64,000 nucleotides of DNA, from positions 310,001 through 374,000 of the forward strand of contig NZ_BSSV01000002.1 of NCBI RefSeq assembly GCF_030161435.1, in the 5' to 3' direction. Source of the DNA: Thalassotalea loyana (GTDB taxonomy: Bacteria > Pseudomonadota > Gammaproteobacteria > Enterobacterales > Alteromonadaceae). A model generated the notes under the pieces. It was not told where the DNA came from, searched no databases, and worked only from the letters and a program-made list of their open reading frames with translations. The translations under genes and the position numbers were made by a program. This document shows positions 53,157 to 62,771 of this stretch, one piece after another (the stretch's first letter is position 1; each line of letters opens with the position of its first letter).

Positions 53157-54002
53157 TTACGTATTATCAGCTGTTTGATGTTCGTTTTCAGACTTCACGA
53201 GCGTAATGAAAAACAGTAAATTTGCAATAAACCAAAGATCTTTTATTAAGAAATGCCCGCCGCCAGATAGCAAGGTATCTGTTGAAAGCGCACTATCCCA
53301 ACTAAACAAGAAAGTTTGTGTAACCACAAACACAGCACCCGACATTAGCACGGAAGGCACTAGCAACTTAGTGTAAAACACGGCAGCAACAAGTAGTAAA
53401 ATTGCGATAAGATCATAAAGACCAATTAAGTTTGATGTGGTTTGTAAATCCCAAACATCATACATCCATGCCATCAATGGCGAACTTTTGACTAGAGTTT
53501 CAATACCTTGCGCTTCGAATAATGTGAATTTCATGCCGCCAATCCAAAGTAGCACTAGGATTACTGGAAAAAGACTGATCCATATTTTGGTATTACGCGT
53601 TAGGTTAGGAAAAATGATAAGTAAACCAACACTTAATAAGGCAAAATATTTAATAATTCCCTGGCCAGAACCAATCGCTGGAAAACCGCCCAATTTTGAT
53701 AGGTACATCGTTTCACTCACTAAGCTTAGCAACGGAAAAATACCGACAGCAATCATTGTCCAGCCAGCTGGTCGCTGTAGTTTGCTAAACTTAATCGCAC
53801 CTAACGATAACACCGAAATAAGAACAAAGCTTAGTGCCGCAAGGGAGTTAAAAAAATCACCAGATGCGAAGTTTGTTATGCCATAAAAGTTTGTGATCAG
53901 GTCTATTGAACGGTGATGCCCCATTAAAATCATTGATACGCCCATCAACGCGCTTGAGAAAGCGATCAAGATTAATGCTGCTGTTTGGTTTAATTGCTTC
54001 AT
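53157..54002 (-). CDS. DUF417-type membrane protein (YkgB/RclC-like)
   Basis: 281 residues with seven or eight hydrophobic segments. The C-terminal half reads GGMKFTLFEAQGIETLVKSS, SNLIGLYDLIAILLLV and GGGHFLIKDLWFIANLLFF, matching DUF417, which includes the reactive-chlorine stress protein RclC. The N-terminal third is an added membrane domain. First gene of the leftward light cluster, facing a cupin gene. Confidence 0.72.
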   Translation of the reverse strand: MKQLNQTAALILIAFSSALMGVSMILMGHHRSIDLITNFYGITNFASGDFFNSLAALSFVLISVLSLGAIKFSKLQRPAGWTMIAVGIFPLLSLVSETMYLSKLGGFPAIGSGQGIIKYFALLSVGLLIIFPNLTRNTKIWISLFPVILVLLWIGGMKFTLFEAQGIETLVKSSPLMAWMYDVWDLQTTSNLIGLYDLIAILLLVAAVFYTKLLVPSVLMSGAVFVVTQTFLFSWDSALSTDTLLSGGGHFLIKDLWFIANLLFFITLVKSENEHQTADNT

Positions 54003-54159
54003 TCAAATATAGTTAAGTTGCTAAAAAGTTACCTATAAGACCTTAGAGATGATTTTTTATTTCATAATAGATATAAAAATTAAAATTTTAATAGCATTTT
54101 AGAATTTAAATAATTGAAATCTGGTCGGTTAAAAAAATTAAATAATAGAGATTCACCAT

Positions 54160-54849
54160 ATGTCGAGCCTGGAAAACGTAAATTTAGACTTTTCACTACG
54201 TGTCGAAATAAATACTCAAAACAGAGAGTGGCTGCCTAGCCCAATGAAGGGGGTATGGCGAAAACCTCTTGCGCGTGAACAGGCTGAACGGGGGCATGCA
54301 ACAAGTATTGTCAAATATGAACCAGGCGCAAAATTCTCCGAGCACCCTCACCCATTGGGTGAAGAAATATTGGTCTTAGAGGGTGTCTTTTCTGATCACA
54401 CCGGTGATTATGGCGCAGGCACCTATATTAGAAATCCAGAAGGTTTTAGTCATGCTCCGTTTTCAAATCAAGGCTGTACGCTATTTGTAAAATTACATCA
54501 GTTTCAATCAACCGACAAAAAACAAGTACGTATCAATACCAACGCCACACCATGGCTACCTGGTCAAGGCGGATTAGAAGTCATGCCTTTGCATGAACAT
54601 GATGGTGAACACGTGGCGCTTGTAAGATGGCCTGCTGGTGAAAAGTTTCAACCCCACAGGCATTTTGGTGGAGAAGAGATACTTGTGTTGAGCGGTGAAT
54701 TTAAAGATGAACACGGTAGTTACCCGACAGGTACGTGGTTGCGCAGTCCGCACATGAGCCAGCATCACCCTTATGTTGATGAACCGACAATTATATGGGT
54801 CAAAACGGGCCACCTTCCTTTTGACCCCTTTGCAACAATCAATCAATAA
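54160..54849 (+). CDS. Double cupin protein, ChrR-like
   Basis: 229 residues, two cupin domains. Domain 1: FSEHPHPLGEEILVLEGVFS (about 60-80). Domain 2: FQPHRHFGGEEILVLSGEFK (about 165-185). The His/His/Glu set in each can bind zinc or iron. It resembles the C-terminal cupin of ChrR anti-sigma factors of the singlet-oxygen response, but the N-terminal zinc anti-sigma domain is absent and no ECF sigma gene is adjacent. Divergent from the photolyase cluster. Confidence 0.8.
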   Translation: MSSLENVNLDFSLRVEINTQNREWLPSPMKGVWRKPLAREQAERGHATSIVKYEPGAKFSEHPHPLGEEILVLEGVFSDHTGDYGAGTYIRNPEGFSHAPFSNQGCTLFVKLHQFQSTDKKQVRINTNATPWLPGQGGLEVMPLHEHDGEHVALVRWPAGEKFQPHRHFGGEEILVLSGEFKDEHGSYPTGTWLRSPHMSQHHPYVDEPTIIWVKTGHLPFDPFATINQ

Positions 54850-54880
54850 AAACAGCCCGACTAAAATCAAAGTAACAAAA

Positions 54881-54904
54881 AAGCAGGCCGAAGCCTGCTT
54901 TTGT
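54881..54904. terminator. Bidirectional terminator between cupin gene and yjdM
   Basis: AAGCAGGC and GCCTGCTT form a stem around CGAA with T runs on both strands, serving two convergent genes. Confidence 0.85.
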
Positions 54905-54918
54905 CATTTACTTACTGC

Positions 54919-55260
54919 TTAAGCCTTTTTAACAAACTTAGCGGTAACCATCATTTCTCCGACACCATCGACCTTACAGTCTAATTCATGGTCTTTCTTA
55001 TCAAAAATGCGTCTCACCACGGCTTTCGTACCAATCTTAATCACCTGAGAGCTACCTTTGATTTTTAGATCTTTAATCACAGTAACTTTATCACCTTCAG
55101 CTAGTACTGCGCCGTTAAAGTCTTTGATTTCAAACGCATCTTCATCTTCCACATCCGAAGGGTTCCACTCGTACCCACATTCAGGACAAATATACATATC
55201 TTGATCTTGATACACATATTCAGAATTACATTTAGGACAATTTGGAATAGCTTCACTCAT
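54919..55260 (-). CDS. yjdM: YjdM/PhnA-family zinc-ribbon protein
   Basis: 113 residues. The zinc ribbon is NCPKCNSEYVYQDQDMYICP then ECGYEW (four cysteines). The C-terminal domain has GDKVTVIKDLKIKGSSQVIK and GTKAVVRRI. Once linked to phosphonate use by name, the family's function is unsettled. Single gene. Confidence 0.92.
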   Translation of the reverse strand: MSEAIPNCPKCNSEYVYQDQDMYICPECGYEWNPSDVEDEDAFEIKDFNGAVLAEGDKVTVIKDLKIKGSSQVIKIGTKAVVRRIFDKKDHELDCKVDGVGEMMVTAKFVKKA

Positions 55261-55572
55261 AATAAAAACGCCTTAGAAAAATTGTGGCTATTTTAACAAT
55301 AAATCATCATAAACCCTAGACTAAAACTGTTATTAATCAGCTTCATAAAAATTAACTTCATACAGATTAACCACAATGAGGATTGTTCACGTAATTTATC
55401 AAACCAAGGTACACCACCAAGCAACGGTAAACTGTATATTATTAAACCAATTGATAAAGGTGAAATTGCACCTTGGCTAGAGAAAATGGTAATGTTGGCC
55501 AGCAATTATTGAAGTACACACACAAATATTAGAAACAGAAACTAAATCTGTTCGAAGTATAAGGCGTTATTT
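55261..55572. other. Intergenic region yjdM-abgT
   Basis: 312 bases. A minus-strand frame (55293-55505) and an overlapping plus-strand frame ending at about 55512 have no start or binding site that would support a gene. Promoters of the divergent yjdM and AbgT genes should be here. None was clear. Confidence 0.3.
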
Positions 55573-57153
55573 ATGAGCACAACCGTTAATCAGCCAATCC
55601 AAAGAAATGGCTGGTTCAACCGTTTTTTATCGACGGTAGAATTTCTTGGCAACTTATTGCCACACCCGATAACACTATTTGCGATGTTTTGTTTATTCAT
55701 CATTGTATTTAGTGGTATTGCAGATTACTTCGGCTTGAGTGCCGTCGACCCGAGACCAATTGGATCAGCAGGCCGGGATCCAGATGGCGTAATTGAAGTT
55801 GTGAGCTTATTGAGCGCAGAAGGCTTGCAAAAAATCTTTGGCGGTTTAGTGACGAACTTCACTGGTTTCGCGCCTTTAGGCACTGTTTTAGTGGCGTTGT
55901 TAGGCGTGAGTATTGCAGAACATTCAGGCATGTTATCGGCGGCATTGCGCGGTATGGTAATGGGTGCATCAGATAGACTGGTCACTTTTATGGTGGTATT
56001 TGCTGCAATCATATCAAACACAGCATCTGAGCTTGGGTACGTGGTGTTAATCCCATTAGCAGCGATGATCTTCCATAGTTTAGGCCGACATCCGCTTGCT
56101 GGTTTAGCAGCTGCATTTGCAGGTGTTTCTGGAGGCTATAGTGCCAACCTACTACTAGGTACTATCGACCCTCTTCTATCAGGTATCACCACCGAGGCTT
56201 CTCAATTAATTGATCCTAATTACACGGTTAGCCCCGAAGCCAATTGGTACTTCATGATTATTTCAACATTTCTCATTGCTGGTTTGGGTACTTTTATCAC
56301 AGAGAAGGTCGTAGAGCCGCGTTTAGGAAAATACGATGAAAGCGAAGCAAGCGAGAAAATTGTTTCTAACATTGAGAAATTAAAGCCAATTGAAGTCAAA
56401 GGCCTAAAGTGGGCTGGTGTAGCATTTCTTGTCATTGGTGGTCTATTAGCACTAACGATTGTGCCTGAAAATGGTATTTTACGTCACCCTGAAACTGGCG
56501 CAGTGACTGGCTCACCGTTTTTAAAGGGGATTGTCGTTGTAATCTTTATCACCTTTGCTATTCCTGGGTTTGTTTACGGTAAAGTGGTCGGCACAATGAA
56601 GAATGATGTCGACGTTATCAATGCAATGAGTAAAAGTATGAGTTCGCTTAGCTTGTACATCGTGCTTGTATTTTTCGCAGCGCAATTTGTCGCCTTTTTT
56701 AAATGGACAAACTTAGGCACGATTATGGCGATTAATGGTGCTGAGCTCCTACAAGCTTTAGGGTTAACTGGTCCAGAAGTATTTGTATTGTTTATTTTTA
56801 TGTGTGCCCTGATTAACTTAAGCCTTGGCTCTTCATCAGCACAATGGGCAGCAACGGCGCCGATATTTGTCCCTATGCTAATGCTTATTGGCTACGCACC
56901 AGAAACAATCCAAGCGGCCTACCGTATTGGTGACTCAGTGACAAACTTAATCACGCCTATGATGAGTTACTTCGGCTTGATATTAGCGGTTGCGAGTAAA
57001 TACAAGAAAAATATGGGGATAGGTACGCTAGTTGCCACCATGCTGCCATATAGTATTGCGTTCTTCATTGGTTGGGTTGCATTATTTTATATTTGGGTAT
57101 TTGCATTCGGTATGCCAGTAGGACCTGGTTCACCTGTGTACTACACGCCTTAA
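55573..57153 (+). CDS. AbgT-family transporter
   Basis: 526 residues with about 11-13 membrane segments. Family motifs: STVEFLGNLLPHPITLFAMF at the N-terminus, GYSANLLLGTIDPLLSGITT, ALINLSLGSSSAQWAATAPI and GDSVTNLITPMMSYFGL. AbgT proteins move p-aminobenzoyl-glutamate or act as sulfonamide efflux pumps, driven by proton or sodium. No abgAB hydrolase genes nearby. Confidence 0.92.
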   Translation: MSTTVNQPIQRNGWFNRFLSTVEFLGNLLPHPITLFAMFCLFIIVFSGIADYFGLSAVDPRPIGSAGRDPDGVIEVVSLLSAEGLQKIFGGLVTNFTGFAPLGTVLVALLGVSIAEHSGMLSAALRGMVMGASDRLVTFMVVFAAIISNTASELGYVVLIPLAAMIFHSLGRHPLAGLAAAFAGVSGGYSANLLLGTIDPLLSGITTEASQLIDPNYTVSPEANWYFMIISTFLIAGLGTFITEKVVEPRLGKYDESEASEKIVSNIEKLKPIEVKGLKWAGVAFLVIGGLLALTIVPENGILRHPETGAVTGSPFLKGIVVVIFITFAIPGFVYGKVVGTMKNDVDVINAMSKSMSSLSLYIVLVFFAAQFVAFFKWTNLGTIMAINGAELLQALGLTGPEVFVLFIFMCALINLSLGSSSAQWAATAPIFVPMLMLIGYAPETIQAAYRIGDSVTNLITPMMSYFGLILAVASKYKKNMGIGTLVATMLPYSIAFFIGWVALFYIWVFAFGMPVGPGSPVYYTP

Positions 57154-57159
57154 GCTATA

Positions 57160-57186
57160 AAAGCCACCGCTCTGGTGGCTTTTTTA
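57160..57186 (+). terminator. Terminator after the AbgT gene
   Basis: AAGCCACC and GGTGGCTT pair across GCTCT, followed by a T run. Confidence 0.85.
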
Positions 57187-57265
57187 TCGGAATAAAACTG
57201 ACCTATTCACTTGAGATTGACGTACAATAGTTTCATAACAAAAATACTACGTCTAATTAACTGTT

Positions 57266-59329
57266 TTGATTCATTTTAATTTACCTATCAAGTACAAGAA
57301 AAACGCGCTTTATTCACTGTGCACTGCAATGTTAACGCTTAACAGCCCTCTGGCAATTGCCAGCGAGTTGGAAACTATTACTGTCACAAACAACCGTGCT
57401 GAACAACCACTTGAAGAAATCAGCCGCTCTATTTCAGTAGTATCTACCCGCGAGATAGCACAAAGCCAAGTCGATCATATTCAGCAAGTGCTAAATCAAA
57501 GCGCAGGTGTCTATGTAAATCGAAACTCTGGACAAGAAATGCTGCTCGCTGTGCGCTCCCCAGTGTTAACAGGCGCTGGAGCTTGTGGCAGTTTTTTGAC
57601 TTTGGAAAATGGTATTGCATTGCGCCCAACAGGCTTTTGTAATGTTAATGAGCTGTTTGAAAGTCACTATGAATTGGCACAGTCAATCGAGATACTCAAA
57701 GGCCCAACCTCGGCGTTTTATGGCAGTAACGGCTTGCACGGTGCGATCAATATCATTGAACCAGCATCAAGAACACGCACACCGTTTGTCAAGGCAACAT
57801 TCGGTCAATGGGATTATCAGCAACTTTCTTTTTTAGCAAATAATGAGTCATTTTCAGTGTCTTCATCACTTAGCCATAGTGGTGGTTATCGAGATGAGTC
57901 CGGCTTTGATCAACAAAAGCTATCCATGTCTCATTACTATCAAGGACAAGGTTTTGATGTAACGACGTATCTAAGTGCAACTAATTTAAACCAAGAAACA
58001 GCCGGATACATTGTCGGTAAAGACAGCTACAAAGATGATGAAATCAGAGAGTCAAACCCTAACCCTGAAGCATATCGAGATGCCAGCTCTGTTAGAGTAT
58101 CACAACGTTATGAATTTGATTCAGGTCTAACGATTTCACCTTATGCACGCTATAGCGAAATGGAATTTCTTCAGCACTTTGTACCAGGTAAACCAGTAGA
58201 GAAGAACCACCACCACAGTGTAGGTATTCAAACTCAATACCTTGCATTTGAAACAGCTACAACAACGGTTGATATCGGCCTAGATACTGAATTGTCAGAA
58301 ATGTCGTTGATTGAAGAGCAATTTTCACCGACACAAGGTAGCGCGTTTTTGCAGGCAACGATCCCAAATGGCAAGCACTATGATTATGATGTTGACGGAC
58401 TTAGCGTTGCTGGATTTGCCACAGTGAAGCATCAGTTGACTGAATTGGTAACATTAAATGCAGGTGCGCGAATTGAATATATACACTACGACTATAACAA
58501 CCAAATGAACAGTGGTCGAGTCGACGAGAATGGTAACCCATGTGGCTTTGGTGGTTGTCGATTTAACCGCCCTGAAAGTAGCGAAGATGATTTTACAATA
58601 TTCTCCCCAAAACTAGGCATTGTCTACAGTATTGATAATGATTCAAATGCTTACATAAATCTTAGCCATGGCTTTAGAGCGCCACAAACAACAGAGCTGT
58701 ATCGCTTACAACGTGAACAATCCGTCTCAGAGTTATCCCCTGAAGAAATCGTAGCGTTTGATGTGGGCTATAGAAAATCAACAAACAATAGCGCTTGGTC
58801 AATTGAAGCCTATTGGTATGAAAAATCTGACGTGATTTTGCGCGACAGTGACTTTTTCTACATTAGCGATGGTGAAACACGCCATCAAGGTATTGAAACA
58901 TCTTTTACGACCAAGCTCGATAATAGCTGGCAATTACACGGCAACATTACCTACAGTAAACACCAATATCAAAATAACCCTAATTTAAGCCAACAAGATA
59001 TTGTTGATAACGATATATCCAATGCTCCGCGTTGGTTATCAAATCTATCTATTGGCTACTACAAGCATGACTGGCAACTTGCGTTACAAGGTCAGTACGT
59101 GGGCAAATACTACTTGAATGCAGAGAATGACGCGAGCTACTCAGGCCATACGTTGCTCCATTTAAGAGGACAAATTTCATTGTCAAACAAACTGAGCATA
59201 TACATTAACTTAGATAATATTTTAGATAAAAAGTATGCCGAAAGAGCTAATTATACGAACTTTACGCAGGAGCGTTACTTCCCCGGCTTACCGAGAAACT
59301 TGAAGCTATCAATTGACTATAGCTTTTAA
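57266..59329 (+). CDS. TonB-dependent outer membrane receptor
   Basis: About 687 residues if TTG 57266 is the start; ATG starts further in would cut into the signal peptide (KKNALYSLCTAMLTLNSPLAIAS). The TonB box/plug region reads LETITVTNNRAEQPLEEISR and IEILKGPTSAFYGSNGLHGA. The C-terminus is KYAERANYTNFTQERYFPGL then PRNLKLSIDYSF, ending in Phe as expected for a beta barrel. A FGGCRF cysteine pair lies in a loop. Substrate unknown (siderophore or vitamin). Confidence 0.88.
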   Translation: MIHFNLPIKYKKNALYSLCTAMLTLNSPLAIASELETITVTNNRAEQPLEEISRSISVVSTREIAQSQVDHIQQVLNQSAGVYVNRNSGQEMLLAVRSPVLTGAGACGSFLTLENGIALRPTGFCNVNELFESHYELAQSIEILKGPTSAFYGSNGLHGAINIIEPASRTRTPFVKATFGQWDYQQLSFLANNESFSVSSSLSHSGGYRDESGFDQQKLSMSHYYQGQGFDVTTYLSATNLNQETAGYIVGKDSYKDDEIRESNPNPEAYRDASSVRVSQRYEFDSGLTISPYARYSEMEFLQHFVPGKPVEKNHHHSVGIQTQYLAFETATTTVDIGLDTELSEMSLIEEQFSPTQGSAFLQATIPNGKHYDYDVDGLSVAGFATVKHQLTELVTLNAGARIEYIHYDYNNQMNSGRVDENGNPCGFGGCRFNRPESSEDDFTIFSPKLGIVYSIDNDSNAYINLSHGFRAPQTTELYRLQREQSVSELSPEEIVAFDVGYRKSTNNSAWSIEAYWYEKSDVILRDSDFFYISDGETRHQGIETSFTTKLDNSWQLHGNITYSKHQYQNNPNLSQQDIVDNDISNAPRWLSNLSIGYYKHDWQLALQGQYVGKYYLNAENDASYSGHTLLHLRGQISLSNKLSIYINLDNILDKKYAERANYTNFTQERYFPGLPRNLKLSIDYSF

Positions 59330-59339
59330 ACTAAATAAA

Positions 59340-59370
59340 CATTCAAGCACCTAAAATCGGTGCTTGAATG
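59340..59370. terminator. Long hairpin between convergent TonB receptor and nhaR
   Basis: CATTCAAGCACC and GGTGCTTGAATG make a perfect 12-bp stem with a 7-base loop. No T run follows, but the position between two converging stops fits a terminator or mRNA 3' end guard. Confidence 0.6.
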
Positions 59371-59372
59371 TC

Positions 59373-60248
59373 TTATGGCTTTAACGCCATAACCGCCGGA
59401 TGAGTGAACTTTCGCTCAGCGCTAATTAAATACAACACCTCTTTTATGTCTTCTGTTCGACCGATAACTTCTACTTGATAAGTCTCTAAAACGTGGCTTT
59501 CAACGATTGTTGGTGTACAAAAAATACCGTAGCCTGCTTGGCCGAATAATTTAGCTAAGGCACTATCATCAAACTCGGCGACTATTTCTGGGTGAAGATC
59601 ATTATCGTTTAACCAAGAAATCAAACTCATTTTAATTGACGATTGCTCACCTGGAATCAAAATCGGTTGTTGATTGATATTCTGTGGAAATGTTCCTGAA
59701 ATTGTCGATTTTTTGTGTTTAGCGATGTAAAACGTCAGCCCGCTTTCCGTAATCTTGTGGCTAAAAGCTTTTACACGTCGACCTGGAGGCACAGGACAAT
59801 CAGATAATATGATATCAAGCTTATTAAGCGCTAAATCAGCCAGCAATTGATCAAGCTCACCTTCACGACACACTAACTTAACATCCAGCTCACCTTCAAA
59901 TATCGGCCTAAGAAAATCATAAGTAAATACTTTTGGAATGACGTCGGTAATCCCTACGGTTAATGTTAATTTCTTATTCAACTGATTCGGCTCAAGGCTT
60001 TGCATCAGCTCATGGCCTAAACTAAAAATGTCTTCAGCATAGGAATAGACCAGTTTGCCATTGTCGTTGAGTACTAGCCTTTTGCCATGCCTTTCAAATA
60101 ATCGTAAATCGAGATAATCCTCTAACGTTGCAAGTTGACCACTTACAGTTTGTGGTGTGACGTGCAAAAGTTTACATGCATCCGCGATGCTGCCCTCTTT
60201 TGCGGTCAAATAGAAATAATACAAGTGGTTGTAATTTAACTGTTTCAT
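59373..60248 (-). CDS. nhaR: LysR-family regulator NhaR
   Basis: 291 residues from ATG 60248 (AAGGTG 5 bases ahead). The helix-turn-helix is LYYFYLTAKEGSIADACKLL then HVTPQTVSGQLATLEDYL, followed by LFERHGKRLVLNDNGKLV. This resembles NhaR, which activates nhaA in response to sodium. It is divergent from nhaA, which supports the call. Confidence 0.85.
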   Translation of the reverse strand: MKQLNYNHLYYFYLTAKEGSIADACKLLHVTPQTVSGQLATLEDYLDLRLFERHGKRLVLNDNGKLVYSYAEDIFSLGHELMQSLEPNQLNKKLTLTVGITDVIPKVFTYDFLRPIFEGELDVKLVCREGELDQLLADLALNKLDIILSDCPVPPGRRVKAFSHKITESGLTFYIAKHKKSTISGTFPQNINQQPILIPGEQSSIKMSLISWLNDNDLHPEIVAEFDDSALAKLFGQAGYGIFCTPTIVESHVLETYQVEVIGRTEDIKEVLYLISAERKFTHPAVMALKP

Positions 60249-60375
60249 ATTCACACCTTATGATCGAAAGCCCTTATCAGGAAAAACCGAATTAAAATTA
60301 AGTTTATATCGAATTTTAAGTAGAGTGAATTTTTTCTATAGTCGAATATCAGGCAAATTTCTCAGGTAGCTATTT

Positions 60376-61584
60376 ATGACTAAAGCTGATTTTCGACTCA
60401 TGATCCAACACGATGCGCTGGGCGGTCTGTTGTTAGTTGCGGCAGCAACGCTTGCAATGATTGTTGCAAACACTGGGTTAAACGTATTTTATCAAGGTTT
60501 TCTTAATGTGCCTGTTGAAATACGACTAGGCGACTTTGAAATCGCGAAACCATTGTTGTTGTGGGTAAACGATGGATTAATGGCGATCTTTTTCTTTCTG
60601 GTGGGTCTAGAAGTTAAACGAGAAATTATTGAAGGACACTTATCTTCTCCTGAACAAATCATTCTTCCTGCTGTTGGTGCAATTTCAGGTATTGCGTTTC
60701 CTGCGCTTTGTTACGTCTGGTTCAATTGGGGCAACCCAGAATCAATCGTTGGTTGGGCTGTTCCGTCTGCGACAGATATCGCATTCGCTTTGGGTGTTTT
60801 TAGCCTGTTCGCCAAACAAGTACCGCTATCTCTGAAGCTGTTTTTACTTTCCGTGGCTATATTTGACGATATTGGTGCTATTGTGATCATCGCGTTATTT
60901 TATTCACAAGACCTATCGACCTTGTCTCTGACTATTGCCATTGTTGGTCTCGTTATTTTATTCATCTTGAATAGAATGGAAGTTCGCTATCAAGCAGCGT
61001 ATATCTTAGTGGGTGTTATCGTTTGGGCAGCTGTGCTCAAGTCCGGTGTCCATGCAACATTAGCCGGTTTCGCTCTTGCGCTATTTATTCCATTAAAAGT
61101 CAAAAATGAAGATGGTAATCCAATGTTGCTCAACCTAGAGCATAGTGTTCAGCCTTGGGTCGCCTTCGCAATCCTACCATTGTTTGCCTTTGCAAACGCT
61201 GGTATCAACCTTGCTGGCATCACCTTTGATGATCTATTACACCCCGTGACATTAGGCGTAATTGCAGGTCTATTCATTGGTAAGCAAGTCGGTATCTTTG
61301 GCGCATGTTGGCTAGCGATAAAACTCGGTTTTGCCCAGCTACCAAAAGGCGCTAATTGGCTTCAACTTTACGGTGTATCGGTCCTATGTGGTATCGGATT
61401 TACCATGAGCTTGTTCATCGGTTCACTTGCATTTGAAAACTCAACCACAACTTATTTTAATCAAGTAAAACTTGGTGTGTTGATCTCGTCCCTACTCGCT
61501 GCAGTTTGGGGTGGCTGGATGATTAAACTTTCACAACCAAGCACAAAGGAGATTCGTTATGAAACACCTAGTACTGCTCGTTAG
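60376..61584 (+). CDS. nhaA: Na+/H+ antiporter NhaA
   Basis: 402 residues, 12 membrane segments. LLWVNDGLMAIFFFLVGLEV, VPSATDIAFALGVFSLF and AIFDDIGAIVIIALFYSQD contain the aspartates (the DD pair corresponds to D163-D164 of E. coli) needed for 2H+/Na+ exchange. LYGVSVLCGIGFTMSLFIGS is near the C-terminus. Regulated by the divergent nhaR gene. Confidence 0.96.
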   Translation: MTKADFRLMIQHDALGGLLLVAAATLAMIVANTGLNVFYQGFLNVPVEIRLGDFEIAKPLLLWVNDGLMAIFFFLVGLEVKREIIEGHLSSPEQIILPAVGAISGIAFPALCYVWFNWGNPESIVGWAVPSATDIAFALGVFSLFAKQVPLSLKLFLLSVAIFDDIGAIVIIALFYSQDLSTLSLTIAIVGLVILFILNRMEVRYQAAYILVGVIVWAAVLKSGVHATLAGFALALFIPLKVKNEDGNPMLLNLEHSVQPWVAFAILPLFAFANAGINLAGITFDDLLHPVTLGVIAGLFIGKQVGIFGACWLAIKLGFAQLPKGANWLQLYGVSVLCGIGFTMSLFIGSLAFENSTTTYFNQVKLGVLISSLLAAVWGGWMIKLSQPSTKEIRYETPSTAR

Positions 61585-61942
61585 TGCATTATCACTATTC
61601 AGCTTGAATGCGCATAGCTCTGAGCAAGCTAAATCACCCTGTAAAAAAGATACAGAGTCTACGGCTTGCCAAGCCTATATTTCAGGTATTGTAGAGGCCT
61701 ACATTGCCAGTAAACAGAACTATTTAGTGAAGCAGTCATCAGCTGATAGCTCGATTGTCGATAGAGCTTACGCTAACCGTGTTGGCTATCATAGAGCAAA
61801 GGCGCCAAAGGCCCAAAGAGCTTGTTTACCGGATGATATAGATACAGAAGAAATCACCAAACAATTTCAAGCATTGAATGCCTCAACAGATATTACTATC
61901 GCGCTCGGTGATTACTTGCGTAACACTTATCCTTGTAAGTAA
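61559..61942 (+). CDS. Periplasmic Rap1a/Tai-like small protein
   Basis: 127 residues. Signal peptide MKHLVLLVSALSLFSLNAHS. Cysteines at SPCKKDTESTACQAYISGIV, RACLPDDIDTEEI and the terminal YPCK suggest two disulfides. The CxxYIxGI...CLP...YLRxxYPC frame is that of the Rap1a/Tai immunity fold. It overlaps the nhaA end by 26 bases, with AAGGAG before its ATG, so it is co-expressed. No toxin gene nearby. Confidence 0.65.
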   Translation: MKHLVLLVSALSLFSLNAHSSEQAKSPCKKDTESTACQAYISGIVEAYIASKQNYLVKQSSADSSIVDRAYANRVGYHRAKAPKAQRACLPDDIDTEEITKQFQALNASTDITIALGDYLRNTYPCK

Positions 61943-62025
61943 TCAAGCCAAGTTTGAGTAGAAGTTTTCCAACCAGTTTGGCAAGGATGCCACTACTTGG
62001 GGATGTTAATACACTATGCTTACCG

Positions 62026-62622
62026 TTATGGCTGAGGGTATAAACTGATTAAAATGAGATTTTTACCTGAAACCGCAATCCCTATTTCATCTCCGTCTTG
62101 GCATTCGTGGATTTTTACCAATGCGCCCGATGGCATATCCTTTTGAAAGTCACCTAAATGCAAGGTGATTTCACCACCATCGATGGCATAGACAAAATTC
62201 AAGACACTCTCATCAAGTAACAATGAATCTAATTCATGAAAAGTTGAGACTTGAGGGATATAAAGCCCCTGTTTAACCATCACATTAAAGTCTTTAATCG
62301 TTCCATCAGTTAACTTGCCTATGGTTTTGCTTCCGCCATCGAACGTTGTAAACTCTAGTAATTCACGAAGACTATCCGTGTATTCATCATCATGAGTCAA
62401 GTCTATGCCCTGGCCTTCAATCAGGACTAAGTTACGCCAGTAACCAGAAAAATCTGAAAACGCTCCATCTTCACTTACCGTCGCCATACTTAATCGCCAG
62501 TCGAAGCCATTAACATCACCGCCATCATTTACTGCTAATTCGATGGTCTCGCCTTTTCCATTTTTCCAAGGCGTTTTTGTAAACTGTTCAGGCGTAATTA
62601 TTTCGATTGGACTTAAGCTCAT
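62026..62622 (-). CDS. HutD/Ves family cupin-like protein
   Basis: 198 residues. TPEQFTKTPWKNGKGETIEL and FDWRLSMATVSEDGAFSDFS, then GYWRNLVLIEGQGIDL, are the HutD/Ves signature (WKNGxGxT, DWRxSxAxV...G.FS.F.G). Members are linked to histidine use or cold-shock regulation; no hut genes are here. Divergent to the solute-binding protein. Confidence 0.9.
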   Translation of the reverse strand: MSLSPIEIITPEQFTKTPWKNGKGETIELAVNDGGDVNGFDWRLSMATVSEDGAFSDFSGYWRNLVLIEGQGIDLTHDDEYTDSLRELLEFTTFDGGSKTIGKLTDGTIKDFNVMVKQGLYIPQVSTFHELDSLLLDESVLNFVYAIDGGEITLHLGDFQKDMPSGALVKIHECQDGDEIGIAVSGKNLILISLYPQP

Positions 62623-62771
62623 GACTAACCTTCAATAAGTGAGTGTTTTAACGGCGCTAGTTATACGTGAAGTTTCCACAACTAGCAACGTTACTAGACA
62701 AACGTCCAATCTGTTTTACCGAAAAAATGATATATACTTGTTCATTAGTTGTTCCAATATAGTTGTATTTA

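Noticed and set aside
54160-54849. Double cupin as a full ChrR anti-sigma factor
   Set aside because: The N-terminal zinc-binding anti-sigma domain is missing and there is no neighbouring ECF sigma gene.
55293-55505. Minus-strand 70-codon frame and an overlapping plus-strand frame between yjdM and AbgT
   Set aside because: The minus frame needs a TTG start without a binding site, and the plus frame has no suitable start. Neither shows a family pattern.
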